Assembly: GCA_044350415.1 (NCBI GenBank)
Contig: JBILHQ010000010.1
Location: 1 to 56,944 of the forward strand
Source of the DNA: M3007 sp044350415
Lineage (GTDB): Bacteria > Bacteroidota > Bacteroidia > Chitinophagales > Saprospiraceae
Direction: 5' to 3'
Length of the DNA: 56,944 bases
Shown here: piece after piece, positions 17,404 through 26,732 of the stretch
Layout of the letters: each line of letters opens with the position of its first letter
How positions within the stretch are numbered: the first letter of the stretch is position 1
The notes under the pieces: generated by a model
What the model was told of the DNA's origin: nothing
The model's database searches: none
The model's input: only the letters and a program-made list of their open reading frames with translations
Made by a program: the position numbers and the translations under genes

Positions 17404-18006
17404 ATGCTGAAGCCTGTTTTTATTTGTATCCTGCTGTTGCTGCTGATTGGATCAGCGGCCACCTCTATCGACCAGGTCCCTTATACCACTTTCAAAAACG
17501 CTTCTTTTGAGGATCCCAATCCACGTGCTTCCGCATCGCCCGACGGGTGGACTTCCAAAACACCCGCCAGTACGCCCGATATCATGCCCGGAGCCTGGGG
17601 GCTGCAAATTCCGGCACTGCACGGGAAAACCTGTCTTGGATTAGTTACCCGGGAAGATGGATCGGTGGAGGATGTCGCTCAAATGCTGGCCAAGCCCCTT
17701 AAAAACGGTGATTGTTATGCTTTTACCATTTATTTGTCGCACGCCCAGCAGTATGTGGGGTATAATCAACCTTGCCGGTTGCGGGTTTGGGGAGGCGATG
17801 GAATCAGTGCCAAACAAGAATTATTGGCCAGTTCGCCCCTGATTAGTCACGCAGCATGGAAGCCCTATAAGTTTAAGTTTATACCCGGCCGGGATATTCC
17901 GTGCATTACCCTGGAAGTGTACTATGGACCGGGAGTAACTTTTAAATACAAAGGCAATATTTTGATGGACAATTGTTCGGCGATTGAACAGTGCGAGAAA
18001 GCGTGA
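17404..18006 (+). CDS. Secreted protein with a carbohydrate-binding-like jelly-roll domain
   Basis: About 200 aa with an N-terminal signal peptide (MLKPVFICILLLLLIGSAATS). The body resembles jelly-roll modules that open with NASFEDPN...PDGWTS and continue with GKTCLGLVTREDGSVEDVAQML and a final LMDNCSAIE; this pattern is common in carbohydrate-binding-like domains attached to cell-surface proteins. No catalytic residues are visible. The start is the ATG at 17404, which puts the signal peptide first; an in-frame ATG at 17323 precedes it. Function is not established; a surface-polymer binding role is inference, supported only by the adjacent glycosyltransferase. Confidence 0.72.
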   Translation: MLKPVFICILLLLLIGSAATSIDQVPYTTFKNASFEDPNPRASASPDGWTSKTPASTPDIMPGAWGLQIPALHGKTCLGLVTREDGSVEDVAQMLAKPLKNGDCYAFTIYLSHAQQYVGYNQPCRLRVWGGDGISAKQELLASSPLISHAAWKPYKFKFIPGRDIPCITLEVYYGPGVTFKYKGNILMDNCSAIEQCEKA

Positions 18007-18180
18007 GGAAGATTTAGGATTTACGATTGATTCGATTTACGATCGACCATTAGTCACCGCCTCAATGCGTGCTCATCGGCCAAACAATATTTTACTGTGG
18101 TAAGTTATTACGTACATGTTCTTTAGTTTGATTATTGGGTTAACCCGGTATTCACTTCAATACTAAAACTACCCTTTTGT

Positions 18181-19470
18181 ATGAACTTCTTTTTTACGAT
18201 TCTTATTTTTACCTGTTTCTTCACTCCTTTTACTCAGGCTCAGCTATATACCAGTTATTTTACGGGCGACACCACCGATGTGTCGCCTCAGCCTGAGTCT
18301 GGAGTATGCCTGATGGGCGGTGCCACGGAAAATGACAATGCGATGCGTTGGTTTTTAAAAAAAGCCAAAGGTGGCGATGTGGTGGTGATCAGGGTGACGG
18401 GCTCAGATGGATACAATGATTATATGTTTTCTGAATTAGGTATTACTGTAAATTCTGTGGAAAGTATACTTATTCCCTCTGTAGCTGCGGCCAATAGTCC
18501 TTATGTTCGACGGCAACTGTTGAATGCAGAAGCGATCTGGATTGCCGGGGGCGATCAGGGGAGTTATACCAGCTTTTGGAAGAACACCGCAGTCGATTCG
18601 GCACTGAATAATTTGATCAATATAAAAAAAGGGGTAGTTGGCGGCACAAGTGCGGGTATGGCCATTATGGGCCAGGCCTATTTCAATGCGCTGAACGGTA
18701 CGGTCACCTCGGCTGTGGCATTAAGTAGCCCCTATCACCCGAAGGTGTCGATTGGCTACAATGACTTTTTATTCAATCCAAAAATGGATGGGGTAATCAC
18801 CGATACCCACTTTGACAGTCCCGACCGCAGTGGCAGGATGGTTACTTTTTTGGCGCGTTGTGTAACCGATTATGGTAAGGCTTTTATGGGTATTGCTTGT
18901 GACGAATATTGCGCCGTTTGTATCGGCGACGACCTCAAAGCTTATGTTTATGGAAAGTATCCACAAAATGATGATAATGTGTATTTTATCCAGCCTGATA
19001 CCTGCACGGCACCTTATGGCCCGGAGACTTGTGTGGCAGGAACACCTTTGACCTGGAACCGCAATAATGCGGCTCTGCGGGTATACCGCCTGAAAGCGGA
19101 AAATACCGGCAGTAAATATTTTGACCTGAATACTAAAAATACGGGGGAAGGCGGTGAATGGCTGAATTGGCATGTGAACAACGGCGTTTTACAGCAAACT
19201 ACCAGTGCTACTGCCCCCTGCATTACCATCGGTATTACCAATGATGCCGCTCCGGAACCCTCTTTTGCGGTATACCCCAATCCTGCGACAGACCTGTTAA
19301 TGGTAGAATCGTTCAGCGATGGTTTTTTACAAATTACCGATACCAAAGACAGCGTGGTGCTCCGGCAAATTATGGTCAAAGGTGTCAATCAGATTACAAT
19401 AAAAGCCCTGTTGCCGGGCATGTATTTTGTTTCGGATGGGCATGAGGTGGTCAGGTTCAGTAAAAAGTAA
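18181..19470 (+). CDS. Cyanophycinase-like S51 peptidase with T9SS sorting domain
   Basis: 429-aa secreted enzyme. Signal peptide (FFFTILIFTCFFTPFTQAQ), then a class I glutamine-amidotransferase-like fold: GVCLMGGATEND near 41-52, WIAGGDQGSY near 120-129, and the nucleophile elbow GGTSAGM at 154-160 with Ser157. This matches cyanophycinase and dipeptidase E (family S51, catalytic Ser). The C-terminal 70 residues form a T9SS type A sorting domain (FAVYPNPATDLLMVES ... LLPGMYFVSDG). A role in cleaving aspartyl/arginyl peptides outside the cell is inference from the family. Monocistronic by spacing. Confidence 0.9.
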   Translation: MNFFFTILIFTCFFTPFTQAQLYTSYFTGDTTDVSPQPESGVCLMGGATENDNAMRWFLKKAKGGDVVVIRVTGSDGYNDYMFSELGITVNSVESILIPSVAAANSPYVRRQLLNAEAIWIAGGDQGSYTSFWKNTAVDSALNNLINIKKGVVGGTSAGMAIMGQAYFNALNGTVTSAVALSSPYHPKVSIGYNDFLFNPKMDGVITDTHFDSPDRSGRMVTFLARCVTDYGKAFMGIACDEYCAVCIGDDLKAYVYGKYPQNDDNVYFIQPDTCTAPYGPETCVAGTPLTWNRNNAALRVYRLKAENTGSKYFDLNTKNTGEGGEWLNWHVNNGVLQQTTSATAPCITIGITNDAAPEPSFAVYPNPATDLLMVESFSDGFLQITDTKDSVVLRQIMVKGVNQITIKALLPGMYFVSDGHEVVRFSKK

Positions 19471-19530
19471 TTATTTGGTAATTTTGGACAAAGGGGAGCG
19501 TTTTCGATTATAAAAAAAAAGAATTATACT

Positions 19531-19538
19531 TACATTTG
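19531..19538 (+). promoter_or_regulatory. Candidate Bacteroidota -7 element TACATTTG
   Basis: TACATTTG fits the Bacteroidota -7 consensus TAnnTTTG and lies 20 bp upstream of the TTG start of the Cys-motif gene, in an A-rich stretch. A matching -33 TTG at the usual spacing is not convincing. Confidence 0.3.
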
Positions 19539-19557
19539 CGCAAAGAGAAATAGATAT

Positions 19558-19944
19558 TTGAAAAGCATCATATCCATATTACTTGTATCAGTTATTTTGC
19601 TGCAATCATTCAGCAAGGTTTGGATATTATTGTCGTTTAAAGTTAATCAGGAGTATATCGCCAAAGCACTTTGTATTAACCGGAGCAAACCCGAAATGCA
19701 TTGTAATGGAAATTGTATTTTGATGCAGCGACTAAAAGCTGCTGAAGAACAGGAGAAAAAAGAAATTCCTCAAAAGTTAAAAGAGCATCACGAAATTTTA
19801 TACTGTTTTGACATCAAAAATTGGCTGCTTCCCAGCCCCGTTGATGTGGTATGCAAAAAACAATTACTCACCTTCTACCTAAGCCCCTGTAAAACATCAT
19901 TTGTTACAGCGGTTTTCCGGCCTCCGCAGATGCACACTGCTTAG
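19558..19944 (+). CDS. Small membrane-anchored protein with C-x9-C-x3-C motif
   Basis: 128-aa protein beginning at a TTG codon. One N-terminal hydrophobic segment (SIISILLVSVILLQSF) is followed by CINRSKPEMHCNGNC (Cys 39, 49, 53), a charged helix (LKAAEEQEKKEIPQKLKEHHE), and two further cysteines. A second gene at 26274-26660 encodes another 128-aa protein with the same topology and the same C-x9-C-x3-C spacing. I do not recognise a named domain. The neighbourhood (MbnP, MbnH and YHS proteins) suggests handling of copper at the envelope, which is inference. It lies about 340 bp before the M1 peptidase, so co-transcription is uncertain. Confidence 0.75.
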   Translation: MKSIISILLVSVILLQSFSKVWILLSFKVNQEYIAKALCINRSKPEMHCNGNCILMQRLKAAEEQEKKEIPQKLKEHHEILYCFDIKNWLLPSPVDVVCKKQLLTFYLSPCKTSFVTAVFRPPQMHTA

Positions 19945-20280
19945 CAACAGGCCATAAATATCGTTCCATAAGACAGGATTTATTTTGACAGACAGCAACA
20001 CTTCTAAACATGTGTACAGCACTGATGTACAGCCATTTAGATAATGTAGCTTGCCAGACAAAAGAAACCCTGATTATGAAAATTAAATTGTGATATGTTG
20101 CTCAAAGCATGTCTGGGATTTTCTGTTCAACAAAATCTCAAGATAACTCCTATTGTTTTCCCGGCTTGCGCCTGCAAAGCGCAATAAACCTATTGGCTCT
20201 TGATATCATTGAGCAGGCGTTTCCACAGATGCCTGTAAATACGTCATTGGGCTTATTTTCATCTCGAATCAAAATTGATT
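19945..20280. other. Non-coding spacer, nothing recognised
   Basis: 336 bases between the Cys-motif gene and the M1 peptidase. Short open frames are present but start and stop inconsistently and show no family resemblance. Small TGTACAGC repeats occur near 20015-20033. No RNA structure stands out. Confidence 0.5.
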
Positions 20281-22236
20281 ATGAAAAAAACATTGATCTG
20301 TCTGCTGTCTATTCTTTGGATGGCAGGGGCAAATGCACAAGACATTGCGGAAGACGCAGTAAATACTACCTGTAATAAAGCAGCAGCACAAGAGCAAAAG
20401 ACAAAGATGCGCGGTGATTTCAGCACGTACGAGGACTTGTCATTCGATCTGAAATATTACCGTTTTGAGTGGTTGGTCGACCCGGAAATATATGCGATAG
20501 CTGGTACCGCGACCACCTTTTTTGAAGTAAAGGAAGATTTGCTGAATACCCTGGAATTTAACCTGTCGACACAGTTAACAATCGACGCTGTGAAATACCA
20601 CGGTACAAACATTACGTTCGTCCAAAGTGGGGATTATGGTTTGAGTATAACCTTACCTGTACCATTGGCCCTGGGAATAATGGACTCTTTGTCGATATCT
20701 TACCACGGCGTACCACCCTCAGGCGGATTTGGGTCTTTTATCCAGGATACGCACAACGGAATTCCGGTTTTATGGACGCTTTCCGAGCCTTTTGGATCAC
20801 AGGACTGGTGGCCCTGTAAAAACGGGCTTACTGACAAGGTGGACTCTCTGGACATTATTGTGACCACTCCTGCTCAATACCGCGTAGCGAGCAACGGTTC
20901 ATTGATAAGTGAAACCACGAATGGCGGGTCAAAAGTGTTTCACTGGAAACATCAGTATCCTATTGCGCCTTATTTGGTGGCTATTGCCGTTACAAACTAT
21001 GCACAGTACACCGATATCGTGCCCCTCAGTAATGGCACCCAGATGCCGATGCTTAACTATGTTTATCCGGAGAGTCTTGCCGAAGCACAGATTGGTACTG
21101 CCAATCAGATTCAGGTACTTCAGTTTTATGACTCCCTATTTGTGACGTATCCTTTTTTTAAGGAGAAATATGGACATGCACAGTTTGGATGGGGCGGGGG
21201 TATGGAACATCAAACCATGAGTTTTGTGGTTAATTATGGATGGGGGCTCTTATCGCATGAACTTGCACACCAGTGGTTCGGCGATATGGTGACTTGTGGA
21301 AGTTGGGAGGACATTTGGCTTAATGAAGGTTTTGCAACCTTTTTGGAAGGATTAACACGCGAACGATTCCAGCCGGGACCCAACTGGCTCAACTGGCGTC
21401 AAGGCAAAATCAACAGCGTTATTTCACAAGATGGCGGTTCGGTGAGGGTAGATGACACCACGAGTGTAAACAGGATTTTCAGCAGCCGGCTTTCATATAA
21501 CAAAGGATCATACCTGTTGCACATGCTTCGCTGGAAATTGGGTGACGAGGCTTTTTTTAAGGGTATCCGCAATTACCTGAATGCACGTCAGTTCAATTAT
21601 GCACAAACGTCGCAACTCAAAACGTATCTGGCAACAACAGGCGGCCAAAACCTGGACGAATATTTTAACGATTGGTTTGAAGGTCAGGGCTTTCCTTCTT
21701 ACCAGCTCACATGGTCACAGGATAATAACAACCAATTATTTGCAACACTCGGACAAACCACATCACATCCTTCTGTACCCTTTTTTGAGATGCCGGTACC
21801 TGTGAAATTTTCTGGCCAGGGTCAGGACACGGTGTTACGTCTGGAGCATACATTTTCGGGACAAGCATTTTCAGCACAATTACCATTCAAGGTCACAACA
21901 GTGGCAATTGATCCTGATTTGTGGTTGATTTCGGCCAATAACACTGTTCAACAAGTTTCTGAAGCCTTTGAATTGCCAAGTATTTTGCAAGCATTTGAGG
22001 TGATGCCGAATCCCGCTATCGATCATTTTCTTGTTTTATTAGAAACTGTACAATCGGAACAAACCTCCATAGTTTTACGCAATGCTTTAGGAGAACCGGT
22101 ATCCTCCGGTCATAAAATCCTCCAGCCCGGGCGCAACGAGGTTCGAATGGACCGGGCAAATCTACCTGCGGGCACCTATACGCTTTGTGTACTTGGTGCC
22201 GACTGGTTGGTTCAAAAGCAGGTTGTCTTTTTATAA
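20281..22236 (+). CDS. M1-family zinc aminopeptidase with T9SS sorting domain
   Basis: 651-aa secreted metallopeptidase. Signal peptide (KKTLICLLSILWMAGANAQ), N-terminal beta domain (about 50-240), then the catalytic domain. The exopeptidase motif appears as GGMEH in place of GAMEN near 305. The zinc motif HELAH is at 326-330 with the third ligand Glu349 (NEGFATF). The C-terminal 70 residues (FEVMPNPAIDHFLVLLET ... LPAGTYTLCVLG) are a T9SS sorting domain. The ATG at 20281 gives a standard signal peptide. Removal of N-terminal amino acids from extracellular peptides is the expected activity. Confidence 0.94.
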   Translation: MKKTLICLLSILWMAGANAQDIAEDAVNTTCNKAAAQEQKTKMRGDFSTYEDLSFDLKYYRFEWLVDPEIYAIAGTATTFFEVKEDLLNTLEFNLSTQLTIDAVKYHGTNITFVQSGDYGLSITLPVPLALGIMDSLSISYHGVPPSGGFGSFIQDTHNGIPVLWTLSEPFGSQDWWPCKNGLTDKVDSLDIIVTTPAQYRVASNGSLISETTNGGSKVFHWKHQYPIAPYLVAIAVTNYAQYTDIVPLSNGTQMPMLNYVYPESLAEAQIGTANQIQVLQFYDSLFVTYPFFKEKYGHAQFGWGGGMEHQTMSFVVNYGWGLLSHELAHQWFGDMVTCGSWEDIWLNEGFATFLEGLTRERFQPGPNWLNWRQGKINSVISQDGGSVRVDDTTSVNRIFSSRLSYNKGSYLLHMLRWKLGDEAFFKGIRNYLNARQFNYAQTSQLKTYLATTGGQNLDEYFNDWFEGQGFPSYQLTWSQDNNNQLFATLGQTTSHPSVPFFEMPVPVKFSGQGQDTVLRLEHTFSGQAFSAQLPFKVTTVAIDPDLWLISANNTVQQVSEAFELPSILQAFEVMPNPAIDHFLVLLETVQSEQTSIVLRNALGEPVSSGHKILQPGRNEVRMDRANLPAGTYTLCVLGADWLVQKQVVFL

Positions 22237-22286
22237 TTATTGAACAATATAATTCATCACATAAACACTTTTAAATTTTTTCAAAC

Positions 22287-23096
22287 ATGAAAAAAATGTT
22301 TTTTGGGCTTTTTGCCTTAGTAAGTATCGCGGTGATTTTCACCAATTGCAAAAAAGACGAACCGGCGGTAACAGGTTTCGGGTCATTGAGTTTTGAGTTC
22401 GATAACCGCGCTGGTGCTGCCGGATTAGTGCTTGGCAATGATTACAAAAATGCTAACGGAGACTCTATGCGATTCAGTCAATTTGACTATTTCATTTCCA
22501 ATTTTGTGCTGGTCAAATCCGACGGAACAGAATACATTGTTCCGAAAAATGACTCCTATTTTCTCTGTAAACACAGCGACGCAGCCACTCGTGAGATCAC
22601 GATCAATAATGTTCCTGCGGGTGATTACGAGGAGGTGCGCTTCATTATCGGTGTGGACAGTTTAAAAAGCGTTTCGGATATTTCGGAACGCACTGGTGTT
22701 CTTGACCCGGCGGCTGGAGCAGCAGGTATGTATTGGGCGTGGAACTCAGGCTACATTTTTGTGAAGGTGGAAGGCACTTTACCACAGGCACCGCTTGATG
22801 CAGGTTCAGGCGAGCATATTTTTCAATATCACACAGGTCTGTTTGGAGGAAAAGACTCTCCAACTTTGAACAACATCAAATCGGTTGAGATTCACAGCCA
22901 CGATGAGTTGGCAAAAGTTCGGGAAGGTAAAGATGCCCCACAATTCCATATTTATGTGGATTTGTTGGAGATGTTCACTTCGCCTGAGAATATCAGTGTG
23001 GCTGCCAATCCATTTTCGCATGCAGGTGCATTTTCAAAAATAGTTGCCAACAACTATGCTGACATGTTTAAACTGGATCATGTTCACAATCCTTAA
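22287..23096 (+). CDS. mbnP: MbnP-family copper-associated lipoprotein
   Basis: 269-aa lipoprotein: signal ending in FTNC (Cys21) followed by Lys-Lys-Asp. The body matches the MbnP family: FGSLSFEFDNRAGA, GDSMRFSQFDYFISNFVLVKSDGT, the MYWAWNSGYIFVKVEG block, and HSHDELAKV near the end. In methanotrophs, MbnP is the partner of the diheme enzyme MbnH, which oxidises a Trp in MbnP to kynurenine and creates a copper site (family knowledge). Trp residues are present in the YWAW block here; whether one is the modified residue is not known. mbnH follows 91 bp downstream on the same strand, with a terminator-like hairpin between. Confidence 0.9.
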   Translation: MKKMFFGLFALVSIAVIFTNCKKDEPAVTGFGSLSFEFDNRAGAAGLVLGNDYKNANGDSMRFSQFDYFISNFVLVKSDGTEYIVPKNDSYFLCKHSDAATREITINNVPAGDYEEVRFIIGVDSLKSVSDISERTGVLDPAAGAAGMYWAWNSGYIFVKVEGTLPQAPLDAGSGEHIFQYHTGLFGGKDSPTLNNIKSVEIHSHDELAKVREGKDAPQFHIYVDLLEMFTSPENISVAANPFSHAGAFSKIVANNYADMFKLDHVHNP

Positions 23097-23111
23097 TTTT
23101 TAGATTTTTCA

Positions 23112-23143
23112 CGGGGCGGCGTCGTTTCGTCGCCCCGCTTTTT
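23112..23143 (+). terminator. Hairpin with T-tract between mbnP and mbnH
   Basis: CGGGGCGGCG (23112-23121) pairs with CGTCGCCCCG (23128-23137), followed by CTTTTT. Located 16 bp after the mbnP stop and 45 bp before mbnH, it may be a partial terminator that lowers mbnH expression relative to mbnP. Confidence 0.75.
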
Positions 23144-23187
23144 GGGGAAGTCCCATTTTATTGAGACAACTTTACAAGTAATATAAT

Positions 23188-24231
23188 ATGAAAAAACTAA
23201 ACAATACTTTATTGCTCAGTCTGTTGATTTTCGGACTGTTTGCCTGTAAAAAAGATGATCCCAAAATCGAAGAAATTAGGTTTTCTATACCAGGAAACTT
23301 TCCGGCTCCCACTTATGATTTTTCAAAAAATGAAATCACCAAGGAAGGTTTTGAACTCGGCAGGCGATTATTTTACGATCCTGTTTTTAGTCGGGACAGT
23401 TCTATTTCATGTGGCGATTGCCATATAAGTTTTTCAGCATTCAGTCATCCAGACCATGGTGTAAGTCATGGAATCGACGGGCTTCTGGGTATCCGAAATG
23501 CCCCTGCAATACAAAATATGGCCTGGAAAAATTCTTTTTTCTGGGATGGAGGAGTTCCCAATCTTGACCTCGTGCCACTCAATGCCATTCAAAATCCGGT
23601 GGAAATGGACGAATCACCCGCCAATGTAGTAAAAAAACTTAACCGGCATCCAAAATACCCGGCACTTTTCCGGGCGGCTTTCCCAGGGCAGGATACTGTT
23701 TCGGGCGCAACAATGCTCAAAGCACTTTCACAATTTATGGCGATGCTTGTCTCCTCCAACAGCCGTTACGATAAATATATCCGCAGTGAAGCAGGCGGCA
23801 CACTTACTGCAGACGAGATTGCGGGGCTGGATGTATTTAAACAAAAATGCGCCACTTGTCATTCGGGTGAGTTATTCAGTGATCAGTCTTTTCGGAACAA
23901 TGGAATTTCCGATGACTTCAGCCTTGATGCAGGGCGAAATCGTGTCAGTACATTTACAGAGGATATCGGTAAATTTGCTGTACCATCACTGCGGAATGTA
24001 GCCAAAACGGCTCCCTATATGCATACTGGCAAGTTTAAAACGCTCGAATCCATCCTCGACCATTATGGTTCCGGAGTGAAGGACTCACCAACACTAGACC
24101 CGATCTTAAAAAACAACGGCCAGTTAGGTATTGTACTCTCTTCAGTAGAAAAACAACAAATCATTGCATTCCTGAAAACATTGACCGACGAGGAATTTAT
24201 CAGGGATCCGCGATTTCAAAAACAGGATTAA
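23188..24231 (+). CDS. mbnH: MbnH/MauG-like diheme cytochrome c peroxidase family protein
   Basis: 347-aa lipoprotein (lipobox FGLFAC, Cys20). Two c-type heme sites: CGDCH at 75-79 and CATCH at 221-225. RNAPAIQNMAW and VPSLRNVAKTAPYMHTGKFKTLE are conserved blocks of the bacterial cytochrome c peroxidase/MauG superfamily. Pairing with an MbnP gene points to MbnH-type function, namely oxidative modification of MbnP in the periplasm or at the outer membrane; an ordinary peroxidase is the alternative. Length fits the family. Confidence 0.92.
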   Translation: MKKLNNTLLLSLLIFGLFACKKDDPKIEEIRFSIPGNFPAPTYDFSKNEITKEGFELGRRLFYDPVFSRDSSISCGDCHISFSAFSHPDHGVSHGIDGLLGIRNAPAIQNMAWKNSFFWDGGVPNLDLVPLNAIQNPVEMDESPANVVKKLNRHPKYPALFRAAFPGQDTVSGATMLKALSQFMAMLVSSNSRYDKYIRSEAGGTLTADEIAGLDVFKQKCATCHSGELFSDQSFRNNGISDDFSLDAGRNRVSTFTEDIGKFAVPSLRNVAKTAPYMHTGKFKTLESILDHYGSGVKDSPTLDPILKNNGQLGIVLSSVEKQQIIAFLKTLTDEEFIRDPRFQKQD

Positions 24232-24253
24232 ATAACGGTTATTGTTAAAAACA

Positions 24254-24286
24254 GGAATGCCCGCCAACATTTTGGCAGGCATTTCC
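24254..24286. terminator. Hairpin between convergent mbnH and YHS genes
   Basis: GGAATGCCCGCCAA pairs with TTGGCAGGCATTTCC. On the minus strand the stem is followed by TGTTTTTAAC, so it best serves the leftward YHS gene; it also lies 23 bp after the mbnH stop. Confidence 0.6.
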
Positions 24287-24342
24287 TACATTGTTTTGAG
24301 CAAAACAAAACAACGTTATTCAACCTTACTTGTATTCCTTCT

Positions 24343-24813
24343 TCATTGTTTGGAAAGATATTTCTCAGGCGTTTCTTTGAATTTATCCCGGCAATATGCT
24401 GAGCAAAAAGCATATACCCGGTTTTTGTAGTGGCAGGTATCTGTATAAGACGGCATCACTTTCATATCACAGATAAAATCCACTGTGTTGGCAAACACTA
24501 CAGGGTCTGGCAGTGTTTTTTGATGGTATTTATGAGAGGTCGGTTTGGGTTGCATGTGAGCGGCTTCCCGTTTTCCATTAATCCCTGCGTCATACATTGT
24601 CCGCATCTTGTCTACAATCTCCTTTTCGGTATTCTTTTCAGAACCTGCCTGAAAAGGTGGTTGAGGATCGTATACAATCATCTTTTGGTTTTCAATAGGC
24701 TGAGCCATCGATGCTTGATTGACCTGCTCAACCACGCCGGTTTTGTCATTTTTGGTGTAGCACGCGGCAAAAAAACCAGAAAAAATCAACAAAATTATTG
24801 TTATAGATTTCAT
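24343..24813 (-). CDS. YHS-domain lipoprotein
   Basis: 156-aa lipoprotein (IFSGFFAAC, Cys18). The C-terminal 45 residues are a YHS domain: FICDMKVMPSYTDTCHYKNR then VYAFCSAYCRDKFKETPEKY. This fold binds metal, often copper or other soft metals, through the C...C...H...C-x3-C set visible here. The N-terminal part (about 20-95) is polar and unordered-looking, with Gln/Pro/Lys. Convergent to mbnH, which supports a shared role in copper handling. Reads separately from the WD40 gene, whose stop lies 6 bp upstream, so those two may share a transcript. Confidence 0.88.
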   Translation of the reverse strand: MKSITIILLIFSGFFAACYTKNDKTGVVEQVNQASMAQPIENQKMIVYDPQPPFQAGSEKNTEKEIVDKMRTMYDAGINGKREAAHMQPKPTSHKYHQKTLPDPVVFANTVDFICDMKVMPSYTDTCHYKNRVYAFCSAYCRDKFKETPEKYLSKQ

Positions 24814-24819
24814 GATACC

Positions 24820-26079
24820 TTATTTTTGAATGGATGATTTTACTACCTGCCGGATGACTACCCGATTATCGGAAGTAATCAGGCGAACCATATAAGTGCC
24901 TGCCGGCAAGTTTTTAATATTGTGGAAAGTGAATAATTCCTGACTTTTCAGGTTCTCCGCTTCCGTTATTAATGTACCCAAGTGATCAAATAACTGTATG
25001 GTTGCAATGTCCTTGTCCGGAAAGGATACGGAAAGGAGTGTAGAAAATGGGCTGGGTGAAATCTGAAGACGGCCTTCGTAATCCGACGTTTTTACACCTG
25101 ATACGCTCTCGGAGATATCAATCAGTACAACTTTACTGCCAACCGTACCACATACAATCTGCGATGCCACAGGCGACCAGGAAACTGAAAGTGCAGACCC
25201 ATTGGGTGTCAAAGGGAAAGAGGTGACTTCTGAATAGTTATTCAGGTTCCATATCGTTACCAGTTCGTCATTCGCAACCGCGACTATAAAGGCACCGTCG
25301 GGGGAAATATCCAGCGCGTTCACCACATCTGTCGAAGCATCGAATGTATGCAGGAGAGTCCCGGTACTTACCTCCCAAACCTTGATTGTTTTATCTAAAG
25401 AACCCGAAACAATACGTTGATTATCAGGGGTGAATTTCACGGTAACCACATCGTTGGTATGCCCGGTCAGGGTTGACAGCACAGCACCTGAAGTTGTATC
25501 AAATATTTTGATTTTATTATCACTGCCTCCAGTAACGATGCTGCTGTTGTCAGACGAATAATCCACCGACATTACCCATGAACCGGGGTGCGCATTGATG
25601 TTCAGATCGGGTGTCCCTGAAGGCAGGCTGTATGTTCTGAGTTTACCATTGGAAGCGCCGATGGCTACTTTCTCCGAATTGGGTGAAAAATCAACAGAAA
25701 AGGCATAAGTGGTACCTAAATCAAGCACAGAAGCCAGCGTTGGTGGATTTTGGGTATAATCAAAAAGCATCAGTTTACCGGTTTCTTCCGCAGTAGCGAT
25801 GTATTGATTATTCGCACTCATACCCACACTCATCATACACTCAAAAGAAGGCGCAAGGGTGTAATCCCATACAAGATTGCCATCTACAGCATCGAACAGA
25901 CGTAGTTTAGCAGGGTGGCAATTGGTTCCGGAGAGTATCCGTGTACCATCTGGTGAAAAAGCGACACTATTTACCTGCAGGCCGTCCGGGTGGCCATCCT
26001 GCGCCCATAGAATAGTTTGCTGGGCGCACAAAATATCGGAATATAAAAAAAATGTGATAATAAAATAAAGCTGTTTCAT
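24820..26079 (-). CDS. Secreted WD40-repeat protein with T9SS sorting domain
   Basis: About 419 aa. A signal peptide (MKQLYFIITFFLYSDILCAQ) is followed by roughly seven WD-type blades: SVAFSPDGTRILSGTN, FSVDFSPNSEKVAIGASNGK, TVKFTPDNQRIVSGSLDKTI-KVWEVSTG, ALDISPDGAFIVAVANDELV. The last 75 residues are a T9SS type A sorting domain (LQISPSPFSTLLSVSF ... LPAGTYMVRLITSDNR). The likely role is a surface or secreted beta-propeller scaffold; no enzyme residues are visible. The start at 26079 gives the signal peptide; the longer frame from 26124 adds an unrelated stretch. It precedes the YHS gene by 6 bp on the same strand. Confidence 0.88.
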   Translation of the reverse strand: MKQLYFIITFFLYSDILCAQQTILWAQDGHPDGLQVNSVAFSPDGTRILSGTNCHPAKLRLFDAVDGNLVWDYTLAPSFECMMSVGMSANNQYIATAEETGKLMLFDYTQNPPTLASVLDLGTTYAFSVDFSPNSEKVAIGASNGKLRTYSLPSGTPDLNINAHPGSWVMSVDYSSDNSSIVTGGSDNKIKIFDTTSGAVLSTLTGHTNDVVTVKFTPDNQRIVSGSLDKTIKVWEVSTGTLLHTFDASTDVVNALDISPDGAFIVAVANDELVTIWNLNNYSEVTSFPLTPNGSALSVSWSPVASQIVCGTVGSKVVLIDISESVSGVKTSDYEGRLQISPSPFSTLLSVSFPDKDIATIQLFDHLGTLITEAENLKSQELFTFHNIKNLPAGTYMVRLITSDNRVVIRQVVKSSIQK

Positions 26080-26273
26080 AATCAAAGAGAGAATTGATAA
26101 GAAATGAAATAGGGGAAAATACAACTTTCACCCTGCAGCCAACAGGGCACAGGATAGTTGAATGGAAGAACAATTTGGATGGACAAAAGGAAATACAACT
26201 ATTTATATACAGCGTTGCACATAAATAACATCTCAGGATTTCAGTCCTGCATTAAGAAATTCCGGGAAAACAA

Positions 26274-26660
26274 TCAGGCAGGCGGGTGGAAAATATCTTT
26301 CGGAAAAACTGGACATTGCCGATCTGCGGCAACAGGAAAACCTGGCGCTTCAAAGAGCGCATCAAATGGCAATTGGAACTCCCCTGGCGCTTCAAAAAAC
26401 AAAACCAGGTCCTGTATATTTTTTAGGACAGGAGCACCGGGAACTTGTGGGGAGTCGTCTGCGTCCGCCTTTTTCATCCAGGTGTCCAACATACACTTGC
26501 CGGCACAAGTTTTTTCAGGTGTATTCCGGTTGACGCATAAAGTTTGTACAATTTCAGCTTTGTTCGCATAATAATACACCACCACACTGGTTTTGATGAA
26601 CGCTTGCGCGATCATTACCAGTGCAATAAATAAGGTGAAGTTTCTTTTGAACAAATTCAT
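26274..26660 (-). CDS. Second small membrane protein with C-x9-C-x3-C motif
   Basis: 128 aa, the same length as the 19558 protein. An N-terminal hydrophobic segment (FTLFIALVMIAQAFIKTSVVVYYY) is followed by CVNRNTPEKTCAGKC (Cys 42, 52, 56), matching the other protein's C-x9-C-x3-C. The C-terminal half is Pro/Phe-rich with no known domain. The start at 26660 is chosen because it places the membrane segment at the N-terminus; the longer frame from 26741 runs into the terminator of the neighbouring gene. Function unknown; copper-related by association only. Confidence 0.75.
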   Translation of the reverse strand: MNLFKRNFTLFIALVMIAQAFIKTSVVVYYYANKAEIVQTLCVNRNTPEKTCAGKCMLDTWMKKADADDSPQVPGAPVLKNIQDLVLFFEAPGEFQLPFDALFEAPGFPVAADRQCPVFPKDIFHPPA

Positions 26661-26732
26661 GCGCGACAAAGGTAGATAAAATGGATTAATCCGATTGCCA
26701 TAAAAAATACTTTTACAAACTCCGGAAAAAAA

